Positions 8,038-13,346 of a DNA stretch of 13,346 nt are shown here, one piece after another (the first letter of the stretch is position 1; every line of letters begins with the position of its first letter). This DNA is from Alphaproteobacteria bacterium (lineage in GTDB: Bacteria > Pseudomonadota > Alphaproteobacteria > Rhizobiales > Xanthobacteraceae), in NCBI GenBank assembly GCA_005884465.1, contig VAZH01000014.1:1-13346 (forward strand), given 5' to 3'. The translations under genes and the position numbers were made by a program. The notes under the pieces were generated by a model that saw only the letters and a program-made list of their open reading frames with translations, was not told the DNA's origin and made no database searches.

Positions 8038-10458
8038 ATGCCGAAAACCTCCGAAAAAACCCTCCCCAAACCCGTTGCCGTCAAAGCCCCTGCGAAAGGC
8101 GACCACGTCTTTCTGGTCGACGGTTCTTCCTATATTTTTCGCGCCTATCACGCGCTGCCGCCGCTGAACCGCAAATCCGACGGGCTGCAGGTCAATGCCG
8201 TGCTCGGCTTTTGCAACATGCTGTGGAAGCTGTTGCGCGAGATGCCGCCGGACAACCGGCCGACCCACCTCGCCATCGTCTTCGACAAATCCGAAATCAC
8301 CTTCCGCAACAAGCTCTATCCCGACTACAAGGCGCACCGGGCGCCGGCGCCCGACGATCTGATCCCGCAATTTCCGCTGATCCGCGAGGCGGTGCGCGCG
8401 TTCGACCTGCCCTGCCTCGAGCAGGTCGGCTTCGAGGCCGACGATTTGATCGCGACCTATGTGCGGCAGGCCTGCGAGCAGGGCGCCATCGCGACCATCG
8501 TTTCCTCCGACAAGGACCTGATGCAGCTCGTGACCGACTGCGTCACGATGTACGACACCATGAAGGACCGCCGCATCGGCATTGCCGAAGTGATCGAGAA
8601 GTTCGGCGTGCCGCCGGAGAAGGTGGTCGAGGTGCAGGCGCTGGCCGGGGATTCGAGCGACAACGTGCCGGGCGTGCCAGGCATCGGCGTCAAGACCGCG
8701 GCGCAACTGATCGTCGAATATGGCGACCTGGAGACGCTGCTCAACCGTGCCGGCGAGATCAAGCAGCCGAAGCGGCGCGAGGCGCTGATCGAGAACGCCG
8801 AGAAGGCGCGGATCTCGCGTCAGCTGGTGCTGCTCGATGACAAGGTCGAGCTGGAGGTGCCGCTCGCGGAATTAGCCGTGCACGAGCCTGACGCGCGCAA
8901 GCTGATCGCGTTCCTGAAGGCGATGGAATTTTCCAGTCTGACCCGCCGCGTCGCCGAATATGCACAGATCGATCCGGCGGATATCGAACCGGATCCGGGC
9001 TTCAAGAGCGGTGCGAGCGTGTTTGCGCCTCCGCCCTCGGGCGGCAGGCCGGACGGCGAAGCTGTCGGTGGGGAGAGCAGTCCCTTTGATAATCAAAGTT
9101 CATCCGCCGCCCCAACGCTCCCGCTCAAGGGCGGAGCCAGCGCGCCGCGTGTGGCGCAAGGCCGCAAGCCCGATAGTCAGCCCCTCACCCCCATCTTGCT
9201 CGCCACCGCGCGCGCCGAAGCCGCGCGCAAGACCAGGATCGATCGCAGCAAATACCAGACCGTGCGCAGCCTCGAAGAGCTGCAGCGGTGGATCGCCCGC
9301 ATTCACGATGTCGGCCATTTCGCCGTCGAGGCCAAGGCAACGTCGATCGACCCGATGCAGGCCGAGATCTGCGGCATTGCGCTGGCGCTTGCGCCCAACG
9401 ACGCCTGCTATGTCCCGCTCGGCCACAAACAGTCCGGCGATGGCGCCGGCCTGTTCGCCGCGGGCCTTGCGCCGGACCAAGTCAGGACCAGCGACGCGCT
9501 CGACGCCCTGCGCCCGCTGCTGGAATCGGCAGGGATTCTCAAGATCGGCTTCAATATCAAGTTCAACGCCGTGATGTTCGCGCAAGCCGGCATCACCATC
9601 CGCAATCACGACGACGCGCAGCTGATGTCGTATGCGCTGGACGCCGGCCGCAACGCGCACGGGCTCGACGCCCTGGCCGAGCGATGGCTCGGCCACGCCA
9701 CCCTGAGTTTTGGTGAATTGACCGGCAGCGGCAAGGCAAGACTCTCGTTCGATCAGGTCGCGATCGACAGGGCGACTGCGTATTCGGCCGAGGCTGCGGA
9801 CGTGATCTTAAGGCTATGGCGCGTGCTCAAGCCGCGCCTTGTCGCCGAGCGCATGACCTCCGTCTATGAGACGCTGGAGCGGCCGCTTGTCTCCGTGCTG
9901 GCGCGGATGGAGCGCCGCGGCATCTCGATCGACCGCGAGGTGCTGTCGCGGCTGTCAGGCGAATTCGCCCAGACCGCCGCGCGGGTCGAGGCCGAAATTC
10001 AGGAGATCGCTGGCGAGCCGGTCAACCCCGGTAGCCCCAAACAGATCGGCGACATCATCTTCGGCAAGATGGCAATTCCCGGCGGCAGCAAGACCAAGAC
10101 CGGCGCGTGGTCGACGTCGGCGCAGATCCTCGATGAGCTCGCCGAGCAGGGCCATGAGTTTCCGAAGAAGATCCTGGAATGGCGGCAGGTTTCAAAACTG
10201 AAATCGACCTATACCGATGCGCTGCCCACTTGCACCCTCAGACCCATCGCGTGCACACGACCTATGCGCTGGCTGCGACCACCACCGGGCGGCTGTCGTC
10301 AAACGAGCCGAACCTGCAGAACATCCCGGTGCGCACCGAAGACGGCCGAAAGATCCGCCGCGCCTTCATCGCCTCCCCCGGCCACAAGCTGGTGTCGGCG
10401 GATTATTCGCAAATCGAATTGCGGCTATTGGCGGAGATCGCCGACATTCCTGTTTTGA
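8038..10458 (+). CDS. polA: PolA 5' part: flap nuclease, dead proofreading domain, thumb
   Basis: 806 residues as written; residues 1-731 are PolA and the last 75 are out-of-frame translation. The 5'-3' exonuclease domain (about 22-300) keeps its acidic metal-site residues: LVDGSS with Asp28, FEADDL with Asp135/Asp136, SSDKD, and GDSSDNVPGVPGIG with Asp205/Asp208. A linker (about 322-390) contains the in-frame repeat. The 3'-5' exonuclease domain (about 410-595) has the right fold sequence but no catalytic carboxylates: VEAKAT has Glu431 and Lys433 for DxE, FNIKFN has Asn510, and YSAEAAD has Ala586. The thumb follows (about 620-731), including NPGSPKQIGDIIF and ILEWRQVSKLKSTY. The ATG at 8038 lacks an obvious ribosome-binding site, but residues from HVFLVDGSS onward are unmistakable. 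Confidence 0.9.
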   Translation: MPKTSEKTLPKPVAVKAPAKGDHVFLVDGSSYIFRAYHALPPLNRKSDGLQVNAVLGFCNMLWKLLREMPPDNRPTHLAIVFDKSEITFRNKLYPDYKAHRAPAPDDLIPQFPLIREAVRAFDLPCLEQVGFEADDLIATYVRQACEQGAIATIVSSDKDLMQLVTDCVTMYDTMKDRRIGIAEVIEKFGVPPEKVVEVQALAGDSSDNVPGVPGIGVKTAAQLIVEYGDLETLLNRAGEIKQPKRREALIENAEKARISRQLVLLDDKVELEVPLAELAVHEPDARKLIAFLKAMEFSSLTRRVAEYAQIDPADIEPDPGFKSGASVFAPPPSGGRPDGEAVGGESSPFDNQSSSAAPTLPLKGGASAPRVAQGRKPDSQPLTPILLATARAEAARKTRIDRSKYQTVRSLEELQRWIARIHDVGHFAVEAKATSIDPMQAEICGIALALAPNDACYVPLGHKQSGDGAGLFAAGLAPDQVRTSDALDALRPLLESAGILKIGFNIKFNAVMFAQAGITIRNHDDAQLMSYALDAGRNAHGLDALAERWLGHATLSFGELTGSGKARLSFDQVAIDRATAYSAEAADVILRLWRVLKPRLVAERMTSVYETLERPLVSVLARMERRGISIDREVLSRLSGEFAQTAARVEAEIQEIAGEPVNPGSPKQIGDIIFGKMAIPGGSKTKTGAWSTSAQILDELAEQGHEFPKKILEWRQVSKLKSTYTDALPTCTLRPIACTRPMRWLRPPPGGCRQTSRTCRTSRCAPKTAERSAAPSSPPPATSWCRRIIRKSNCGYWRRSPTFLF
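9025..9140. repeat. Palindromic repeat inserted in frame within polA linker
   Basis: Outer arms GCCTCCGCCCT (9027-9037) and AAGGGCGGAGCC (9127-9138) are complementary apart from a one-base difference. Further loosely paired blocks, GGTGGGG and CCGCCCC, lie inside. At the centre is a perfect 15-nt palindrome, CTTTGATAATCAAAG (9084-9098). In the polA frame it encodes a Pro/Gly/Ser-rich tract (about 330-367) with no stop codon, between the two exonuclease domains. The sequence differs from the hrpB insert, so it is a second repeat family. Confidence 0.7.
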
Positions 10459-11087
10459 AGCAAGCCTTCCGCGAAGGGCTCGACATTCACGCCATGACCG
10501 CGTCGGAAATGTTCGGCGTCCCGATCAAGGGCATGCCGGGCGAGGTGCGGCGCCGCGCGAAAGCGATCAATTTCGGCATCATCTACGGCATCTCGGCGTT
10601 TGGCCTGGCCAACCAGCTCGGCATCGCCAGAGAGGAAGCTTCCGCCTACATCAAGAAGTATTTCGAGCGTTTTCCGGGCATCCGCGCCTATATGGACGAG
10701 ACGCGCGATTTCTGCCGCACCCATGGCTATGTCAAAACGCTGTTCGGCAGGAAGTGCCATTATCCCGATATCAGGGCTTCCAACGCCTCGGTGCGATCCT
10801 TCAACGAGCGCGCCGCGATCAATGCACGACTGCAGGGCACCGCCGCCGACATCATCCGCCGCGCCATGATCCGCATGGAAGACGCGCTGGCGGAGAAAAA
10901 ACTCTCGGCCCGGATGCTGTTGCAGGTGCACGACGAACTGATCTTTGAGGTGCACGACGACGAAGTGGCCGGGACGCTACCGGTAGTGCAGCACGTCATG
11001 CAGGACGCGCCGTTCCCGGCGGTGCTGCTCTCGGTGCCGCTCCACGTCGACGCCCGCGCCGCCGACAATTGGGACGAGGCGCATTGA
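10179..11087 (+). CDS. polA: PolA 3' part: polymerase palm and fingers
   Basis: Open frame of 302 residues; PolA similarity starts at 10233 (HPQTHRVHTTYALAATTTGR). Numbering below assumes the 4-nt restoration. The family A motifs are intact: TGRLSSNEPNLQNIPVRT, motif A DYSQIELR (catalytic Asp790), motif B RRRAKAINFGIIYG with Arg839, Lys843, Phe847 and Tyr851, and motif C VHDE (Asp967, Glu968). Phe at the O-helix position equivalent to E. coli Phe762 fits normal deoxynucleotide selection with discrimination against dideoxynucleotides. The C-terminus ends in the usual AxxNWDEAH. If translated separately it could start at ATG 10179, inside the upstream frame, with no good Shine-Dalgarno. Without the thumb it would be unlikely to work alone, unless it pairs with the upstream polypeptide. 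Confidence 0.85.
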   Translation: MAAGFKTEIDLYRCAAHLHPQTHRVHTTYALAATTTGRLSSNEPNLQNIPVRTEDGRKIRRAFIASPGHKLVSADYSQIELRLLAEIADIPVLKQAFREGLDIHAMTASEMFGVPIKGMPGEVRRRAKAINFGIIYGISAFGLANQLGIAREEASAYIKKYFERFPGIRAYMDETRDFCRTHGYVKTLFGRKCHYPDIRASNASVRSFNERAAINARLQGTAADIIRRAMIRMEDALAEKKLSARMLLQVHDELIFEVHDDEVAGTLPVVQHVMQDAPFPAVLLSVPLHVDARAADNWDEAH

Positions 11088-11094
11088 GAGCTGG

Positions 11095-11135
11095 TTGTCG
11101 CCGCCCGGCTTGACCGGGCGACCCAGTATCCCAGA
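11095..11135. repeat. Palindromic repeat D: half copy between polA and the GST gene
   Basis: One hairpin only, CGCCCGG-CTTGA-CCGGGCG (11102-11120), followed by ACCCAGTATCCCAGAG. No matching TACTGG box or second hairpin follows. It lies in the 104-nt convergent gap, so it might end transcription from both sides, but there is no following T-run. It matches the first half of repeat C over 27 nt in the same orientation. Confidence 0.75.
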
Positions 11136-11191
11136 GCAGTCGCGGTTGATCGCACCTTAATGAGAGCGGGGCGAGGGAGGAGAAAAAAGAT

Positions 11192-11827
11192 TCAATCCAG
11201 CTTCGCTTCCATGCCGCGCTTGACGCCGGGTCGCGCCATCATTGCATCGTACCAGCGGCCGACATGGGGGAAATCCGAGAAAGACACCTTGTGACGCGGA
11301 TGCCGCCAGGCCCAGCCGAGGATCGCAAAGTCGGCGACCGACAGTGCGCCCGCAACAAACTCGCGATCCGCCAGGCGGCGGTCGAGCACGCCATAGAGCC
11401 TGCGCGTCTCCTTCATGAAGCGTTTCAGGCCATAGGCGCGGTCCGCTTCGTTCTCCAGCGCAATGAAGTGATGCACCTGCCCCGGCATCGGACCGAAGCC
11501 GCCCATCTGCCACATCAGCCATTCATATACCGGGATGCGCTCGCTCAGCGGCACGGGCAGAAATTTGCCGGTCTTCTCGCCGAGATAGAGCAGGATCGCA
11601 CCGGACTCGAAGATGCTGACGCGCTTGCCGTCAGGGCCTTCGGGATCGACGATCGCCGGAATCTTGTTGTTGGGGCTGATCGCCAGGAAATCAGGCGCCA
11701 TCTGCTCGCCCTTGGTGATGTTCACCGGGAAAACCTTGTACGGCAGCTCCATCTCCTCCAGCGCGACGCTGATCTTGCGGCCGTTCGGCGTGTTCCAGGT
11801 GTGTAGTTCGATTGGTTCGATTGTCAT
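11192..11827 (-). CDS. Glutathione S-transferase, nu-class/YfcG-like
   Basis: A cytosolic glutathione-dependent protein of 211 residues. The N-terminal thioredoxin-like domain has TPNG (13-16), the nu-class/Ure2p-type motif that replaces a catalytic Tyr, Ser or Cys. It also has NNKIPAIVD (53-61), with the cis-Pro at position 57, and FESGAILLYL (73-82), whose Glu-Ser binds the glutathione gamma-glutamyl group. The helical C-terminal domain includes SVADFAILGW (the conserved N-capping Asp) and ends KRGMEAKLD. By family knowledge, YfcG/YghU-type enzymes show disulfide-bond reductase and peroxidase activity more than classical conjugation; whether this one does is inference. The ATG at 11827 has no clear Shine-Dalgarno sequence, and repeat E begins only 5 nt upstream, so the leader of its mRNA probably contains that repeat. 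Convergent with polA, divergent from pyrE. Confidence 0.92.
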   Translation of the reverse strand: MTIEPIELHTWNTPNGRKISVALEEMELPYKVFPVNITKGEQMAPDFLAISPNNKIPAIVDPEGPDGKRVSIFESGAILLYLGEKTGKFLPVPLSERIPVYEWLMWQMGGFGPMPGQVHHFIALENEADRAYGLKRFMKETRRLYGVLDRRLADREFVAGALSVADFAILGWAWRHPRHKVSFSDFPHVGRWYDAMMARPGVKRGMEAKLD

Positions 11828-11832
11828 TTTTT

Positions 11833-11934
11833 GTCGTACCCCGCGAAAGCGGGGTATCCAGTACTCCGAAACGTCTCGGCCTTACAACCGGCCCCTCGGA
11901 ATACTGGATCGTCCGCTTTCGCGGACGATGACAC
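11833..11934. repeat. Palindromic repeat E: double hairpin between GST gene and pyrE
   Basis: Hairpin 1 is TACCCCGC-GAAA-GCGGGGTA (11837-11856), then TCCAGTACTCCGA. A spacer follows, then TCGGAATACTGGA and hairpin 2, ATCGTCCGC-TTTC-GCGGACGAT (11908-11929). The inner boxes pair across the spacer as well, so the whole unit can fold into one long cruciform-like structure. It occupies about half of the 195-nt divergent gap and the first bases of any leader on the GST side. Confidence 0.87.
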
Positions 11935-12022
11935 ATGGGCCTGTTGACGGTCGATTTCCGCTCTGGCATGTGCGCGCGTCCGCCGATAGATTGCGCCCGC
12001 GCAAAGCCCAAGAGAAAAAACC

Positions 12023-12586
12023 TTGTCCAAGTCAGCCTCCCGCGCCCGCCTCGCCGAGATCATCCGCAAGCGCTCGTTCGGTCGCGGCGAAATCACGCTG
12101 GCCTCGGGCCGCAAGAGCGATTTCTATTTCAATCTCAAGCCGACCATGCTCGATCCCGAGGGCGCCGCCTTGCTGGCGGAACTGTCCTATGAGGCGCTCA
12201 AGGACGACAATCTCGATTATGTCGGCGGACTGGAAATGGGCGCGGTGCCGCTGGCCGGCGCGCTCGCGCAACTCTCGTGGATCAAGGGCCATCCGATCGC
12301 GGCGTTCTTCGTGCGCAAGAAGCCGAAGGAGCATGGCGCGCGGCTCGCCGTCGAAGGACTGGCGAAGGGCGAGGGCTTGAGCGGAAAGCGCGTGGTGATC
12401 GTCGAGGACGTCACCACGACCGGCAGTTCGGCGCTGAAGGCGGTCGAAGCGGTGCGCGACGCCGGCGGCGAGGTCGCACTGGTGTTCACCATGATTGACC
12501 GCGAAGAAGGCGCGACCGAAACCTTCGCGCAGGCCGGCCTTGCGTTTCGCTCGCTCTACAAGGCCAGCGAATTCTTGAAGGGGTGA
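12023..12586 (+). CDS. pyrE: Orotate phosphoribosyltransferase
   Basis: Converts orotate and PRPP to orotidine 5'-monophosphate in de novo pyrimidine synthesis; acts as a cytosolic dimer. 187 residues. The N-terminal part carries the orotate-contacting segment [13 protein letters not shown] (28-40). The flexible catalytic loop follows the RKKPKEHG block (98-105), and the PRPP-binding signature is [13 protein letters not shown] (124-136). The length suits the shorter PyrE branch found in alphaproteobacteria. The start is TTG at 12023 with an AGAGA about 7 nt upstream; the resulting N-terminus ([19 protein letters not shown]) matches homologues as I remember them, while the next ATG lies inside the conserved fold (codon 42). 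Expressed divergently from the GST gene; no attenuator is visible. Confidence 0.95.
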   Translation: MSKSASRARLAEIIRKRSFGRGEITLASGRKSDFYFNLKPTMLDPEGAALLAELSYEALKDDNLDYVGGLEMGAVPLAGALAQLSWIKGHPIAAFFVRKKPKEHGARLAVEGLAKGEGLSGKRVVIVEDVTTTGSSALKAVEAVRDAGGEVALVFTMIDREEGATETFAQAGLAFRSLYKASEFLKG

Positions 12587-12916
12587 TGGCGGCGCTTCAG
12601 CGGATTCTCGAGATAGCTGTTCAAATCCGTCCCTTCCTTCGTCATGCCCGGCCATAACAGTCTGCTTTGCGCAGACTGCGTAAACTTGTCTGCGATGCCG
12701 GGCATCCACGTCTTTCTTGCCGAGCCGATGCGAAGAAGACGTGGATGGCCGGGTCAAGCCCGGCCATGACGAAGGGATGCAGCGTTTCGGCTTGACGCAT
12801 TTTTCTTTCGTCCATCCGGCACTTGCTCATAGCTCGTTTACCATCCGCCACTAAGGTGAATCCGGGTCGGGGCGTTCGTCGCCGCGGTGGGTTTGTTGCG
12901 TCGGGTGGAGTAAGCG
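12587..12916. other. Gene-free region between pyrE and the DUF2865 gene
   Basis: 330 nt. The first 50 nt after pyrE show no recognisable terminator. About 12638-12776 is palindromic repeat F. The final 140 nt should contain the promoter of the DUF2865 gene: a TTGACG is present at 12792-12797, but no convincing -10 box stands at the right distance. GGAG at 12907-12910 is the ribosome-binding site for the TTG at 12917. Confidence 0.5.
12638..12776. repeat. Palindromic repeat F: second family, nested first hairpin
   Basis: Same plan as A-E but different sequence. Outer stem 1 is ATGCCCGGC (12644-12652) with GCCGGGCAT (12697-12705). Boxes CCACGTCTT (12706-12714) and AAGACGTGG (12736-12744) follow. 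Hairpin 2 is ATGGCCGGG-TCAAG-CCCGGCCAT (12745-12767), flanked by GACGAAGG complementary to CCTTCGTC on the far left. The loop of hairpin 1 holds an extra hairpin, AGTCTGC-TTTGC-GCAGACT (12659-12677). This arrangement of boxes and stems gives a near-symmetric unit with one loop enlarged. Confidence 0.82.
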
Positions 12917-13346
12917 TTGCGTACAGAGTTGCCTTGTCAGCGCGGGCGGCGCCGCGTGATGCTTGCTGCCGTCACGCTCGTTAGCGCCGTTGCCCTTGCA
13001 CCGCGCATGGCGTCCGCCGAAGGAATTTTCGATTTCTTCTTCGGCGGCTTTCAGAAACAGCAGCGCCAAGGCTCTGGGCAGGCAAATTTCTTTGCCGATC
13101 CGTTCGGCCTCAACCGGCAGCCCGCGCCGCCGCCGCGCCCCGTGGCATCGGGCTCCGGGCCGGCGTTTTGCGTGCGCAGCTGCGACGGCAAATATTTTCC
13201 GCTGGCCCGCGGCCATGCGACGCCGGTTCAGATGTGCCAGGCGTTTTGTCCGGCAACCGCCACAAAGGTCTTCTTCGGCGGCAGCATCGATGGCGCGTAT
13301 GCGAGCAATGGCGAGCGCTACGCCGACAGCGAAAACGCCTTCGCCT
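12917..13346 (+). CDS. Secreted DUF2865 protein, 3' end cut by window edge
   Basis: 143 codons visible, open to the window end; function unknown. With the TTG start the protein begins with a basic stretch RGRRR (10... to 13), then a hydrophobic segment and an Ala-Ser-Ala site (32-34) before EGIFDFFFGG, a good Sec signal peptide, so the mature protein should be periplasmic or exported. A Gln/Pro-rich linker (about 45-75) leads to the DUF2865 core: FCVRSCDGKYFPL, MCQAFCP and the KVFFGGSIDGAYASNGERY block. Four cysteines form two CX3C pairs (85/89 and 107/111), which could be disulfide-bonded or bind metal. GGAG stands 6 nt before the TTG; GTG 12956 and ATG 12959 are alternatives that would remove most of the basic n-region. 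Confidence 0.85.
   Translation, partial: MRTELPCQRGRRRVMLAAVTLVSAVALAPRMASAEGIFDFFFGGFQKQQRQGSGQANFFADPFGLNRQPAPPPRPVASGSGPAFCVRSCDGKYFPLARGHATPVQMCQAFCPATATKVFFGGSIDGAYASNGERYADSENAFA

Larger units (their letters stand above)
8038..11087 (+). pseudogene. polA: DNA polymerase I gene, frameshifted (broken or sequencing error)
   Basis: DNA polymerase I removes RNA primers and fills gaps in replication and repair. Homology runs across the whole interval but changes frame around 10231-10232. Frame 1 gives STYTDALPT ending at 10230; the next conserved residues HPQTHRVHTTY begin at 10233 in the frame offset by two. Only TG lies between. Homologues, as I recall them, have two codons there (Tyr-Val/Ile), so a 4-nt loss fits best, for example ACT-T(ACGT)G-CAC. 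Restoring 4 nt gives a 1017-residue protein with every domain. As written, frame 1 stops at 10458. No slippery heptamer is visible at the junction, so programmed frameshifting is unlikely. Three explanations remain: a real recent mutation, a sequencing/assembly error, or a gene split into two polypeptides. The low decay of the downstream part argues for a recent event or an error. Confidence 0.85.

Noticed and set aside
7909..8706. 265-codon open frame on the minus strand opposite the start of polA
   Set aside because: It lies antisense to the well-conserved PolA 5'-3' nuclease domain and covers repeat C. Its His/Arg/Asp-rich composition is what the antisense of a GC-rich gene gives, and no domain is recognisable.
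10225..10240. Programmed ribosomal frameshift in polA
   Set aside because: No slippery heptamer, stimulatory Shine-Dalgarno or stop codon at the junction, and the offset fits a 4-nt loss relative to homologues better than a recoding site.
12792..12820. TTGACG as a sigma-70-type -35 box for the DUF2865 gene
   Set aside because: No acceptable -10 hexamer at 16-18 nt spacing, so it is not reported as a promoter.

Overview
The window looks like a GC-rich chromosomal segment of an alphaproteobacterium, most likely Bradyrhizobium or a close relative in the Nitrobacteraceae. This rests on my recall of family sequences: a DUF2865 cysteine-rich secreted protein, a tandem DUF6328 membrane protein, the wording of PolA, HrpB and PyrE, and many dispersed hairpin repeats with conserved CCAGTA/TACTGG boxes. 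No database search was possible. There is no rRNA, tRNA, CRISPR array, phage or insertion sequence; the accessory content is small palindromic repeats.

Layout: (1) 1-2657, all on the minus strand: the 5' two thirds of a phosphomannomutase/phosphoglucomutase running off the left edge, a membrane-anchored retropepsin-like aspartic protease, and a HAD-family hydrolase. (2) 2762-3640, plus strand: a membrane protein made of two DUF6328-like halves, with a strong internal ribosome-binding site at the junction. (3) 3652-7736, minus strand: hrpB helicase, tail to tail with the previous gene, and upstream of it a UDP-glucose 6-dehydrogenase. (4) 8038-11087, plus strand: polA, interrupted by a frameshift. 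(5) 11192-11827, minus: a nu-class/YfcG-like glutathione transferase. (6) 12023-12586, plus: pyrE. (7) 12917 to the right edge: the start of a secreted DUF2865 protein.

Most of these are housekeeping genes and they do not form one pathway. The hexose-phosphate mutase and UDP-glucose dehydrogenase can both feed nucleotide-sugar and surface-polysaccharide synthesis, but they are 5.4 kb apart and not in one operon. PolA, HrpB and PyrE serve DNA replication/repair, RNA or ribosome biology, and pyrimidine synthesis.

The most interesting content is polA and the repeats. PolA (a) has lost all four carboxylates of the 3'-5' proofreading site, (b) carries an in-frame palindromic insert in the linker between its two exonuclease domains, and (c) is broken by a shift equivalent to a 4-nt deletion just before the palm/fingers. 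HrpB also carries an in-frame palindromic insert (about 50 residues). Four complete double-hairpin repeats, one half copy and one repeat of a second family lie in the gene gaps; their stems differ between copies, yet nearly all remain self-complementary. I did not see a defence system or a new multi-gene system here.
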